A stretch of 64,000 bases of DNA from Mimachlamys varia (lineage: Eukaryota; Mollusca; Bivalvia; Pectinida; Pectinidae): positions 46,255,058 through 46,319,057 of the forward strand of contig OX392532.1 in NCBI GenBank assembly GCA_947623455.1. The letters are read 5' to 3'. This document shows, one piece after another, positions 11,701 to 21,949 of this stretch. How positions within the stretch are numbered: the first letter of the stretch is position 1; each line of letters opens with the position of its first letter. The position numbers and the translations under genes are program-made. The notes under the pieces are model-generated. The model saw only the letters and a list, made by a program, of their open reading frames with translations, ran no database searches and had not been told where the DNA came from.

Positions 11701-14700
11701 GGTAGGGAGGAGAACCTTACCTGTAGCTCTAAGGAAGGGTCCTCTATAGATATATGGTGGGTAGGGGGGAGAACCTTACCTGTAGCTCTAAGGAAGGGTC
11801 AGTAGGGGTGGGTAGGGGGGAGAACCTTACCTGTAGCTCTAAGGAAGAATCCTCTATAGGTATATGGTAGGGGTGGGTAGGGAGGAGAACCTTACCTGTA
11901 GCTCTTAGGAAGGGTCCTCTATAGGTATATGGTAGGGGTGGGTAGGGGGGAGAACCTTACCTGTAGCTCTTAGGAAGGGTCCTCTATAGGTATATGGTAG
12001 GGGTGGGTAGGGGGGAGAACCTTACCTGTAGCTCTAAGGAAGGGTCAGTAGGGGTGGGTAGGGGGGAGAACCTTACCTGTAGCTCTTAGGAAGGGTCCTC
12101 TATAGGTATATGGTAGGGGTGGGTAGGGGGGAGAACCTTACCTGTAGCTCTTAGGAAGGGTCCTCTATAGGTATATGGTAGGGGTGGGTAGGGGGGAGAA
12201 CCTTACCTGTAGCTCTTAGTAAGGGTCCTCTATAGGTATATGGTAGGGGTGGGTAGGGGGGAGAACCTTACCTGTAGCTCTAAGGAAGGGTCCTCTATAT
12301 ATAGGTATATGGTAGGGGTGGGTAGGGAGGGGGACCTTACCTGTAGCTCTAAGGAAGGGTCCTCTATAGGTATATGGTAGGGGTGGGTAGGGGGGAGAAC
12401 CTTACCTGTAACTCTAAGGAAGGGTCCTCTATAGGTATATGGCAGGGGTGGGTAGGGGGGAGAACCTTACCTGTAGCTCTAAGGAAGGGTCCTCTATAGG
12501 TATATGGTAGGGCTGGGTAGGGGGGGACCTTACCTGTAGCTCTAAGGAAGGGTCCTCTATAGGTATATGGTAGGGCTGGGTAGGGGGGGACCTTACCTGT
12601 AGCTCTAAGGAAGGGTCCTCTATAGGTATATGGTAGGGGTGGGTAGGGAGGGGGACCTTACCTGTAGCTCTAAGGAAGGGTCCTCTATAGGTATATGGTA
12701 AGGGGGGGTAGAGGGGAGACCCTTACCTGTAGCTCTAAGGAAGGGTCCTCTATAGGTATATGGTAGGGGTGGGTAGGGGGGAGAACCTTACCTGTAACTC
12801 TAAGGAAGGGTCCTCTTTAGGTATATGGTGAGGGGGGGGGGGGGTAGGGGGGAGAACCTTACCTGTAGCTCTAAGGAAGGGTCCTCTATAGGTAAATGGT
12901 AGGGCGGGGTAGGGGGGAGAACCTTACCTGTAGCTCTTAGGAAGGGTCCTCTATAGGTATATGGTAGGGGTGGGTAGGGGGGACCTTACCTGTAGCTCTA
13001 AGGAAGGGTCCTCTATAGGTATATGGTAGGGATGGGTAGGGGGAGGGGGAGAACCTTACCTGTAGCTCTAAGGAAGAATCTTCTATAGGCAGAGATTCGA
13101 TCAGCACATCAATGTCTTTAGCTGTTCTGGCAATAAGCTTTGCAAAAATGGCTGCATAATCTGAAAATCAGACACCAAAAGAGGAAATATGAATATAAAT
13201 CAAAGCAAAATAAATTATAATTTCAAAGTCTTTGGGCTTTGATAAAATGACAGCCCCACGATCATATCTGTTTATTATCATACAAACTGGTGGAGCTTTT
13301 AGTATTTCCTGCTTTGTCCTCAGTTGCAGATTTTGTTTTTGATTGGGCTGATGGAGACCTACTTTGCCAATGAATTCCAATTGTGGTCACTATGGATAAG
13401 CATACAGTGATGAGTTTCTTACTGTTTGGTACCCCGGTATGTTAAAGAGGCATCACGGTATATTTTTCTATGCTTATTTAGAATTAATGTATGAACAAGA
13501 ACCAATTGTAATGGTGGCCATTACTATAATGTCTCCCAAACTACCCCAACAGTCGTTAATTGTGCTAATGGAAGAGAGTAATAGAACTGTATATGTATGT
13601 GCAGAAGCCTCCATTTTTTACCATGACAACAGTTTTTTTCTTAAATTGTACCATTGTGTTCCGCTTCCTTTAATACCCCTATGTACCAATTTTTGCCGAA
13701 ATCAAACCTATTAATGTGAATGTGATTCAATAAATGTATACACGGACTTTGTCTCCGTTTCATCATCGGATGTATACATTATGCGTCCCCTCTCTTAGGG
13801 TCCCTTCGTTAATTGGTTGACAACACTGTCACTTGACACGTGAGCATTGCTAATTTTATCGGGCTTTCCCGAGGAGTGCAATTTTGCAAGTAGCTAATAA
13901 AGACATTTAGAGTGGACTTTGAATATTGGAATTACAGGAAAATGTAACTGGTAGTACAGACAGCATATACATTCAAGAACTTCATTGTAGGTTTCCCGGG
14001 GATGCCCCTTAGGCTATAAGGTAAAAAAAAAGGTATGCCCCTTAGGCTATAAGATAAAAAAAAGGTATGATTCAGGTAACAAGCCTTTTTTTATTTCATG
14101 AATTGATATTATACTTCATTTCAAATTTTACAATGCGTTTCTACACATTTTAGTGGCTGTCAGGCTCATAAAGTAATCTTATAAAATAAGAAAGTGATAA
14201 AAAAGCTACAGGCCTAGGTTCTGCAGTAAAATCTAGGGTCGGTCAGGATAGCTGAAACACACATATTTTCTTTTTTGGCCTATTGCACCAACAGGTTGTT
14301 AGCCAAAATATACCCCAACATCTGTTATGATCAGTAAAACAGACATTACTTGGCTAAAGGAGCCAAATTAATGAGGAATACACTATCTTTAAAGAAAACA
14401 CAATTTCAGATACTTAAGGTTATTTTTTTTTTACAATATTGTTTTCATTGGGCGAGGGGCAATCTGATCTGATGATGATGGGTCTTAAATGTCAACCTAA
14501 AAATTCATGGCAAAAAATGGAGTACATTACCTTCTTGGGTATCAGTTGGTGACTTTCCCAGCTGTTTTTCAAAGCCTGCAAAAGTGCTAGGTGGTGAACA
14601 CTGCTGCAGTATCCCAACGCTGTTACAGAACTGATCGGCAAGCTATCAAATACATCAATCCTACATATTAACTTGTGTTACAGAACTGATCAGCAAGCTA

Positions 14701-16756
14701 TCAAATACAACACATCCTACATATTAACTTGTGTTACAGAACTGATCAGCAAACTATAGCTATCAAATACAACACATCCTACATATTAACTTGTGTTACA
14801 GAACTGATCAGCAAGCTATCAAATACAACACATCCTACATATTAACTTGTGTTACAGAACTGATCTGAAAGCTGTCAAATTTTGATGATAAAAACAGATT
14901 GTGGCATTATGGGGCGATCTGGCTTGGGGCGAATTGATCCGTTCGCCCCAAATATTTTGGGACATTATGACATGGAATTTGGGACAATGCAAAAATAAAT
15001 TGGAACCATAAGAAAAAAAATTGGGACATTGAGGCATGGGACATTTGGCAAAACATCTGGCACCCGATCCACAGGGGCTAGGCACGGGCCTAAGCTTATG
15101 TCACTATCACGGAATATTAGATTAGCAATCTAACGTGAAGTCCATGGCCACTATGAAATGATTGTCGGATAATATTTTAGCTCTCTCTAATACATACCCT
15201 CCCAATACCATATATTTGTGACACATATATATATATATAGTAGTAGGATGGGTTATATTCGGGAGAGGTAAAACAATTATCCGACAATCATTTAATAGTG
15301 ACATAACGCTATAGGCCTACTGTAGCCTAGGTCCGTGCCTAGTGACATAACGTTACAGGCCTACTGTAGCCTAGGTCTGTGCCTAGTGACATAACGTTAT
15401 AGGCCTACTGTAGCCTAGGTCCGTGCCTAGTGACATAACGTTACAGGCCTACTGTAGCCTAGGTCCTTGCCTAGTGACATAACGTTACAGGCCTACTGTA
15501 GCCTAGGTCCGTGCCTAGTGATATAACGTTATAGGCCTACTGTAGCCTAGGTCCGTGGCTAGTGACATTAACGTTACAGGCCTACTGTAGTCTAGGTCCG
15601 TGCCTAGTGACATAACGTTATAGGTCTACTGTAGCATAGGTCCGTGCCTAGTGACATAACCTTACAGGCCTACTGTAGCCTAGGTCCGTGCCTGGTGACA
15701 TAACGTTATAGGCCTACTGTAGCCTAGGTCCGTGCCTAGTGACATAACGTTACAGGCCTACTGTAGCCTAGGTCCTTGCCTAGTGACATAACGTTACAGG
15801 CTTACTGTAGCCTAGGTCCGTGCCTAGTGACATAACGTTACAGGCCTACTGTAGCCTAGGTCCGTGCCTAGCAACATAACATTATAGGCCTACTGTAGCC
15901 TAGGTCCGTGCCTAGTGACATAACGTTATAGGCCTACTGTAGCCTAGGTCCGTGCCTAGTGACATAACGTTACAGGCCTACTGTAGCCTAGGTCCGTGCC
16001 TAGTGACATAACGTTACAGGCCTACTGTAGCCTAGGTCCGTGCCTAGTGACATAACGTTACAGGCCTACTGTAGCCTAGGTCCGTGCCTAGTGACATAAC
16101 GTTACAGGCCTACTGTAGCCTAGGTCCGTGCCTAGCAACATAACATTATAGGCCTACTGTAGCCTAGGTCTGTGCCTGGTGACATAACGTTATAGGCCTA
16201 CTGTAGCCTAGGTCCATGCCTAGTGACATAACGTTACAGGCCTACTGTAGCCTAGGTCCGTGCCTAGTGACATAACGTTACAGGCCTACTGTAGCCTAGG
16301 TCCGTGCCTAGTGAAATAACGTTACAGGCCTACTGTAGCCTAGGTCCGTGCCTAGTGACATAACGTTACAGGCCTACTGTAGCCTAGGGACATAACGTTA
16401 TAGGCTTACTGTAGCCTAGGTCTGTGCCTAGGTACATAACGTTATAGGCCTACTGTAGCCTAGGTCCGTGCCTAGCCCCTGTGGCCATTGTATGTGGATA
16501 GACCTAGACGACGACGCGGAAATGACAACTAATTATAATTCTGGCTCTTTAAACCTATGGGATAATTTAAGGGATTTTATAAGATTAGTAAAATTTCTAT
16601 GAGATTTTTCTATGAAGTAATAATATTTTGAAATTTGAATGAGATTTTCAGGAAAAATATAGGTAAAAATCCCCAAATCTCGCCCCAAAGTGATCCCTGC
16701 AACTGAAAACAAACCTGATTAACAGCATCTTGCAACTGAGTAAGTCTATCCGCCAT
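5755..16756 (-). CDS. MED21: Mediator complex subunit 21, 4 coding exons
   Basis: MED21 is a small helical subunit of the Mediator middle module, which pairs with MED7 and links transcription factors to RNA polymerase II in the nucleus. Coding exons on the minus strand are 16756-16715, 14642-14531, 13160-13060 and 5916-5755. All have GT-AG borders with matching phases (0, 1, 0), giving 138 aa; the human protein is 144. The start [14 protein letters not shown] is the metazoan MED21 N terminus. Exon 2 gives [15 protein letters not shown], exon 3 [17 protein letters not shown], and exon 4 a charged helix ending [11 protein letters not shown]. Intron 1 carries an expanded MITE and an acceptor-bearing duplication, and intron 3 a 6-kb array built on the exon 3 donor. 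The frame is fully intact. The gene name is recognised from conserved sequence and is very likely correct. Confidence 0.95.
5917..6239. other. MED21 intron 3, single-copy part
   Basis: AT-rich intron sequence next to the exon 4 acceptor. No exon, RNA gene or repeat is recognised. Confidence 0.6.
6240..6775. repeat. dispersed repeat with 'tatcccccg' ends inside MED21 intron 3
   Basis: 'aatatcccccgcttttcctcg' near 6248 and 'tatcccccgtttcagtgaaa' then 'gtgggggata' at 6745-6775 bracket the block, and the right end folds back on itself. Inside, a segment with 'ggggccataactc', 'gtggcaatc' and 'caagtttcaag' occurs twice about 150 bp apart. It closes with a 'gacagacagactgacggaca' run. It is an interspersed element of unknown class. 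Confidence 0.6.
6896..13059 (-). repeat. 65-bp minisatellite carrying ~95 copies of the MED21 exon 3 donor
   Basis: The main unit is 65 bp. Shorter variants lack the 'cctctataggtatatgg' part, and some are longer with 'tatata'. On the minus strand each unit reads CTTCCTTAGAGCTACAG followed by GTAAGGTTCT. That is the last 17 nt of MED21 exon 3 and its 5' splice site. A C-rich tract (CCCCCTACCCACCCCTACC) and CTATAG precede it. The homology with the real exon end covers about 45 bp with only a few mismatches (AAGATTC in the exon, AGGACCC or AGGATTC in the units). The array fills most of intron 3 and ends directly at the true donor. Confidence 0.97.
13161..14530. other. MED21 intron 2, nothing further recognised
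   Basis: About 1.4 kb of AT-rich intron between exons 2 and 3. 'atgccccttaggctataag' occurs twice near 14.0 kb. I see no gene or RNA. Confidence 0.6.
14622..14881 (-). repeat. ~56-bp tandem repeat containing the MED21 exon 2 acceptor (1 real + 4 extra copies)
   Basis: 'gttacagaactgatc' recurs at 14622, 14677, 14733, 14795 and 14851. On the minus strand each unit reads GTATTTGATAG then CTTGCTGATCAGTTCTGTAA, that is, the 3' splice site plus about the first 20 nt of exon 2, followed by a filler with 'CAAGTTAATATG'. The lowest-coordinate copy is the true acceptor (exon starts at 14642). The other four lie upstream in the transcript, and two of them are slightly altered. The filler carries stop codons in all likely frames. 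Confidence 0.93.
15069..16484. mobile_element. MITE with 19-bp terminal inverted repeats, expanded internally
   Basis: The ends are perfect inverted copies: CCACAGGGGCTAGGCACGG at 15069-15087 and its reverse complement at 16466-16484. An inner palindrome at 15150-15302 ('cactatgaaatgattgtcgg' against 'ccgacaatcatttaatagtg') completes a fold-back structure. A 44-bp array sits between the inner palindrome and the right end. A partial sibling without the array lies at 18095-18160. No target-site duplication is obvious. The element is in MED21 intron 1. Confidence 0.75.
15302..16475. repeat. 44-bp minisatellite inside the MITE (~26 copies)
   Basis: The unit is 44 bp: 'gacataacgttacaggccta' then 'ctgtagcctaggtccgtgcc' then 'tagt'. 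Each unit carries part of the MITE end ('ggtccgtgcctag'). Variation (tac/tat, gtgac/gcaac) is spread over the array, with one short unit near 16388. Confidence 0.96.
16537..16699. repeat. dispersed ~160-bp repeat, copy 1
   Basis: It shares 'aaacctatgggataattt', 'gggattttat', 'gagattttcaggaaaaatat' and 'aaatccccaaatctc' with 26258-26430 inside the RPLP2 last intron. The copy here ends only about 16 bp from the MED21 exon 1 donor. It is a short interspersed element of unknown origin. Confidence 0.7.
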
Positions 16757-16945
16757 CTGTAACAAAGTGCTCACAGATCATCCAAACGCTTAAACGAGAA
16801 GCACTTTTAGTGCATACATTTTGGGCCAGTTTGATTTGCTCTAACCGACCGCCGCTCGCCGCTCGCCGGTAGCCGGTTTTCCGAGCGGCGAGGACGTTTT
16901 TTTTGCAGCCGGTGTTGCGCACGCATAATCGGTGCAAAGTTGTGG
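16757..16945 (-). promoter_or_regulatory. probable MED21 promoter / 5' UTR
   Basis: The sequence just upstream of the MED21 ATG is CpG-rich ('ccgccgctcgccgctcgccg', 'ccgagcggcgagg') in an otherwise AT-rich window. It also carries 'gttgcgcacgcat', which resembles an NRF1 site. There is no clear TATA box, as expected for a housekeeping promoter. The transcription start is not resolved. Confidence 0.5.
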
Positions 16946-18094
16946 AATTTCAAAGTTGAGCCGGTTTGACATTCGGAACACATCGGGGAAAAAAAACATT
17001 ATGTCGACAAAAAAGTAAAACAAGATAGGCCTAACTTGGCGTCTCTGATGCGATGTATGTTTTCTAACAGAAAGCCAACTTGTTCATATTCAGAATAACA
17101 ATGGTTGATAAAATGTGAACTTAAAGGTAACACAACTGAAATACAAGTACATTTCTAAAATATGTGTATGGGGCGCAATTGCTGTCAATGCTGTGTGAGT
17201 TGTCCCCCTTGGATTTTTTAACCATACTCTGGTAGCTTGCAATTGTGATACCGTTTCTAATAAAGCCTTTTTATGTAATAACATTTCTAGCTTTTTGTTT
17301 CTTTGTTTCATTGTCTCTTTTAAATACACCATGGACGTATGTGACACATACGTCCTTGAATACACACTACATTAGTGTATATCCTGTAAATTTTTATCAA
17401 TTTGCTTTATTAGCATGATCTACTTTACACTTTGATAGTGCTTTAACTTGTTATTTTTGTAACACATGTGTGATATATAAAAGTGTTCATTATTAAATTC
17501 TATTTTCTAGGAGTAATTAAGTTAAGTTATATGTACTGTGATATTTGATTAAAATATGTTTTAATGCAAAACCTCGGATTCTAGGCAGCCCAGTAACCTA
17601 TTACATACGTGAAGCGGGATATATTTGGTATCGGCTGAAAGATTGAAGTTTCATCTTTAAAATGAGGCATGCGTGTAAAAAAATTGGATTTCATTCAGTG
17701 ACGAAAACAACCTTAGAGTGAAAATAGGTCGATTTTCTCGTTCAGGCTAGTTCTTTCCCTTGTCACAGATATATAGCAGTGGGAGGGGTTATATTCGGTT
17801 TACCGGTATACCAATTGGAATTCCAATATGGTTTAATTATAATTTCCTATAAGTTTGCTGATCAACTAGCTAGGACAGACATAGCTTCACTCAAATAATA
17901 TAAGAGGATAACACAAAGAGAAACTTATGACAGGCCTCTTGTTGATTGGCTCCAGAACAAAAACAGTCAGAGACCTTTAGATAGCTCAAACATTCAATCA
18001 AGGTGGTATACCGTGGTACGTACCACGGTATTTGCCTAAATACCGTGGTATACCGTGGTACTTTTGATTTTGTGGTACCCAGCTCTAATTCGAG
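16946..18094. other. intergenic region with a disrupted MITE sibling
   Basis: No gene is recognised. From about 17760 the sequence resembles the middle of the 15069-16484 MITE ('gtgggaggggttatattcgg'). It is then interrupted by an insert ending around 'gtggtacccagctctaat', and the MITE homology resumes at 18095. 'taccgtggta' motifs repeat inside the insert. Confidence 0.45.
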
Positions 18095-18160
18095 AAAGGT
18101 AAAACAAATTATCTGACAATCATTTCATAGTGACATAGGTCCGTGCCTAGCCCCTGTTGG
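18095..18160. mobile_element. partial MITE end, unexpanded sibling
   Basis: 'gagaaaggtaaaacaaatta', 'tgacaatcatttcatagtga' and 'cataggtccgtgcctagccc' match the right half of the 15069-16484 element. The 44-bp unit is not amplified here. Confidence 0.7.
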
Positions 18161-18208
18161 GAGGAACTGCTTAAGGCGGGCATTCCGAGGTCAATATCGG
18201 TTAAATAG

Positions 18209-18362
18209 GGATTGAAAGTCATTTTTTTAACTTTCATAGTGCTATGAAAGGTCAGCCGTTACATCAGTATTGAATGAAGCCCGCTAGGGCTTCATGTTAA
18301 ATATGGATGTAACGGCTGACCTTTCATAACACTATGAAAGTTTAAAAAATGACTTTCAATCC
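18209..18362. mobile_element. perfect-looking fold-back MITE
   Basis: A palindrome of about 154 bp. It starts GGATTGAAAGTCATTTTTT and ends with the inverse. The arms contain 'ggtcagccgttacat' and 'atgtaacggctgacc', and the centre is 'gaagcccgctagggcttc'. High arm identity suggests a young insertion. No coding capacity. Confidence 0.8.
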
Positions 18363-18555
18363 ATATATTTACATTTTTACTATAGAACAATTGCTTAACT
18401 TCATTTTTATTTTTTTCAATTAATAGTTTATTACCTGCGTTTGTATATGTGTCGTCATTTTAACGACATTGGCGGAACAGCCAAGCTTGAATAAAATTGG
18501 CGCCAATGATAATAATTAGTCATTTGAGCGTTTGACGCAAGAGCATTCTCCATGT

Positions 18556-19772
18556 ATAAAATACTGTGTGTTCCTGTATTAACTACTGTGTGTTCCTTAT
18601 AAACTACTGTGTGTTCCTGTATAAACTACTGTGTGTTCCTGTATTAACTACTGTGTGCTCCTGTATAAACTACTGTGTTCCTGTATAAACTACTGTGTGC
18701 TCCGGTATAAACTACTGTGTGCTCCTGTATAAACTACTGTGTGCTCCGGTATAAACTACTGTGTGCTCCTGCATAAACTACTGTGTGATCCGGTATAAAC
18801 TACTGTGTGCTCCTGTATAAACTACTGTGTGCTCCTGTATAAACTACTGTGTGTTCCTGTATTAACTACTGTGTGCTCTTGTATTAACTACTGTGTGCTC
18901 CTGCATAAACTACTGTGTGCTCCGGTATAAACTACTGTGTGCTCCGGTATAAACTACTGTGTGCTCCTGTATAAACTACTGTGTGCTCCTGCATAAACTA
19001 CTGTGTGATCCGGTATAAACTACTGTGTGCTCCGGTATAAACTACTGTGTGCTCCTGTATAAACTACTGTGTGCTCCGGTATAAACTACTGTGTGCTCCT
19101 GTATAAACTACTGTGTGTTCCTGTATAAACTACTGTGTGCTCCGGTATAAACTACTGTGTGCTCCGGTATAAACTACTGTGTGCTCCTGCATAAACTACT
19201 GTGTGTTCCTGTATAAACTACTGTGTGTTCCTGTATAAACTACTGTGTGCTCCGGTATAAACTACTGTGTGCTCCTGTATAAACTACTGTGTGCTCCTGC
19301 ATAAACTACTGTGTGTTCCTGTATAAACTACTGTGTGCTCCTGTATAAACTACTGTGTGCTCCTGTATAAACTACTGTGTGTTCCTGTATAAACAACTGT
19401 GTGCTGTATTAACTACTGTGTGTTCCTTATAAACTACTGTGTGTTCCTGTATAAACTACTGTGTTCCTGTATAAACAACTGTGTGCTCCTGTATAAACTA
19501 CTGTGTGCCCCTGTATAAACTACTGTGTGCTCCTGTATAAACTACTGTGTGCTCCTGTATAAACAACTGTGTGCTCCTGTATAAACTACTGGGTGCTCCT
19601 GTTTAAACTACTGTGTGCTCCTGTATAAACTACTGTGTGCTCCTGTTTAAACTACTGTGTGCTCCTGTATAAACTACTGTGTGCTCCTGTATAAACTACT
19701 GTGTGATCCTGTATAAACTACTGTGTGTTCCTGTATAAACGACTGTGTGTTTCGGTATAAACTACTGTGTGC
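18556..19772. repeat. 22-bp minisatellite (~55 copies)
   Basis: The unit is 'ataaactactgtgtgctcct' plus 'gt', with common variants (tgttcct, gctccgg, gatccgg). A few units are deleted or carry 'aacaactg'. It lies upstream of MED21 with no gene inside. Confidence 0.96.
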
Positions 19773-20662
19773 TCATTCATGCGATAAAACGCGTCCACAC
19801 TGTTAGAGAAACCATCGTCAGTGTGCTATGCATGAACAACTCGAGAAATGATAAAATATTCCGTAGCATTTATTATTTCTGTAAATAAAAGTGATTATAG
19901 GTCAGAAATCAATCCCATATGGTCCACGTTTACACTGTATACATATATACATATCTAAGCTATGAAAAGGTTCATTAGGTCAAATGTTAATACCTTCCAT
20001 TGGTTTTCGACTGGAATCCTCGATTTCCAAAGAACGAATCATATGTTTTTGATATGCTCTTGTCCCACCATGTTTTTGGGATCCTGGTTATATCAGTTTC
20101 ATAGATTTAATTGTTGCTGTTATTCTCGTCCGTGATAGTTTTCGTTTCAGTCCGATACCGCCTCCTCTCTGAATCGGCACAACCACGGATTCATCTTTCC
20201 AACGATAGCAAGCGTTTTTTCGTACATCAATTAGAAATGTGATTTTTGATGCAATAAAAATGACCATCGAGAGGGCATTTTTATTGAAAATTGCCCAAAA
20301 CTCCCAAAAGTGTAGAATGACTCTCGTTTTGGTCCAAACCTAGCTGTAACACAATCGCAGGTCCCTGTGGTTTGGTCGGTACATACGTGTCTAATCCAGA
20401 TTATTGGAGACCATATTCAGGCGTAGTATGACCTACCAGAGACTATAATTATACGGCTCTGTTCTCTGGTAGTACGAAGTTAACGGAGCCATGTATCAGA
20501 TTGATATCTAGGAATAGCCCCTCCCTAATAATTGACGCATTTCACCTGGTCCTCCCTCATTCTGTAACATAGAGATCCACAAGACACTAGCAGGTAAACA
20601 AATTCAACAAAAATTACTCTTATGCTCGTGATTTAAAATGCACTATTGAACACTCAAAAAAA
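19773..20662. other. intergenic, nothing recognised
   Basis: About 0.9 kb between two minisatellites. I see no reading frame, RNA or named repeat. Confidence 0.5.
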
Positions 20663-21946
20663 TAAATGAGGATTCCCAGGTAGATATGTACGCGCAAATA
20701 ATTCCCAGGTAGGTATGTACGCACAAAGGATTCCTAGGTGGATATGTACGCGCAAAGGATTCCCAGGTAGGTATGTACGCACAAAGGATTCCTAGGTAGA
20801 TATGTACGCGCAAATAATTCCCAGGTAGGTATGTACGCACAAAGGATTCCTATGTAGGTATGTACGCACAAAGGATTCCTAGGTAGATATGTACGCGCAA
20901 AGGATTCCCAGGTAGGTATGTACGCACAAAGGATTCACAGGTAGGTATGTACGCACAAAGGATTCACAGGTAGATATGTACGCGCAAAGGATTCCCAGGT
21001 AGGTATGTACGCACAAAGGATTCCCAGGTAGGTATGTACGCGCAAAGGATTCACAGGTAGGTATGTACGCACAAAGGATTCACAGGTAGGTATGTACGCA
21101 CAAAGGATTCCCAGGTAGGAATATACGCGCAAAGGATTCCCGGGTAGGTAGGTACGCACAAAGGATTCCTAGGTAGGTATGTACGCACAAAGGATTCCCG
21201 GGTAGGTATGTACGCACAAAGGATTCCTAGGTAGATATGTACGCACAAAGGATTCCCAGGTAGGTATGTACGCGAAAAGGATTCCCAGGTAGGTAGGTAC
21301 GCGAAAAGGATTCCCAGGTAGGGATGTACGAACAAAGGATTCCCTGGTAGGTATGTACGCGCAAAGGATTCCCAGGTAGGTATGTACGCGAAAAGGATTC
21401 CCAGGTAGGTAGGTACGCGAAAAGGATTCCCAGGTAGGGATGTACGCACAAAGGATTCCTAGGTAGATATGTACGCACAAAGGATTCACAGGTAGGTATG
21501 TACGCATAAAGGATTCACAGGTAGGTATGTACGCACAAAGGATTCCCTGGTAGGTATGAACGCACAAAGGATTCCCTGGTAGGTATGAACGCACAAAGGA
21601 TTCCTAGGTAGGTATGTACGCACAAAGGATTCCCAGGAAGGTATGTACGCGCAAAGGATTCCCAGGTAGGTAGGTACGCGAAAAGGATTCCCAGGTAGGG
21701 ATGTACGCACAAAGGATTCCCAGGTAGGTATGTACGCGCAAAGGATTCCCAGGTAGGAATATACGCGCAAAGGATTCCTAGGTAGGTATGTACGCGAAAA
21801 GGATTCCCAGGTAGGAATGTACGCACAAAGGATTCCCAGGTAGGTATGTACGCGCAAAGGATTCCTAGGTAGGTATGTACGCACAAAGGATTCCCAGGTA
21901 GGTATGTACGCGCAAAGGATTCCCTGGTAGGTATGTACGCACAAAA
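20663..21946. repeat. 29-bp minisatellite (~44 copies)
   Basis: The unit contains 'ggattcccaggtaggtatgt' followed by 'acgcacaaa'. Because 29 is not a multiple of three and the unit lacks stops on the minus strand, long overlapping open frames appear in all three minus frames with a 29-residue period. These have no start context or codon signature and are read as artefacts of the repeat. Confidence 0.96.
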
Positions 21947-21949
21947 CTT

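Noticed and set aside
4817..13059. CRISPR-like arrays
   Set aside because: The repeats are contiguous head-to-tail minisatellites without unique spacers, in a eukaryotic genome with intron-containing genes.
16746..17023. Short minus-strand frames over the MED21 start region
   Set aside because: They overlap the MED21 exon 1 in another frame and the CpG-rich promoter. No protein similarity that I recognise.
20643..21944. Overlapping 80-150 codon frames rich in Tyr-Leu-Pro-Gly
   Set aside because: All arise from the 29-bp minisatellite read in three frames. No start context, no splice structure.
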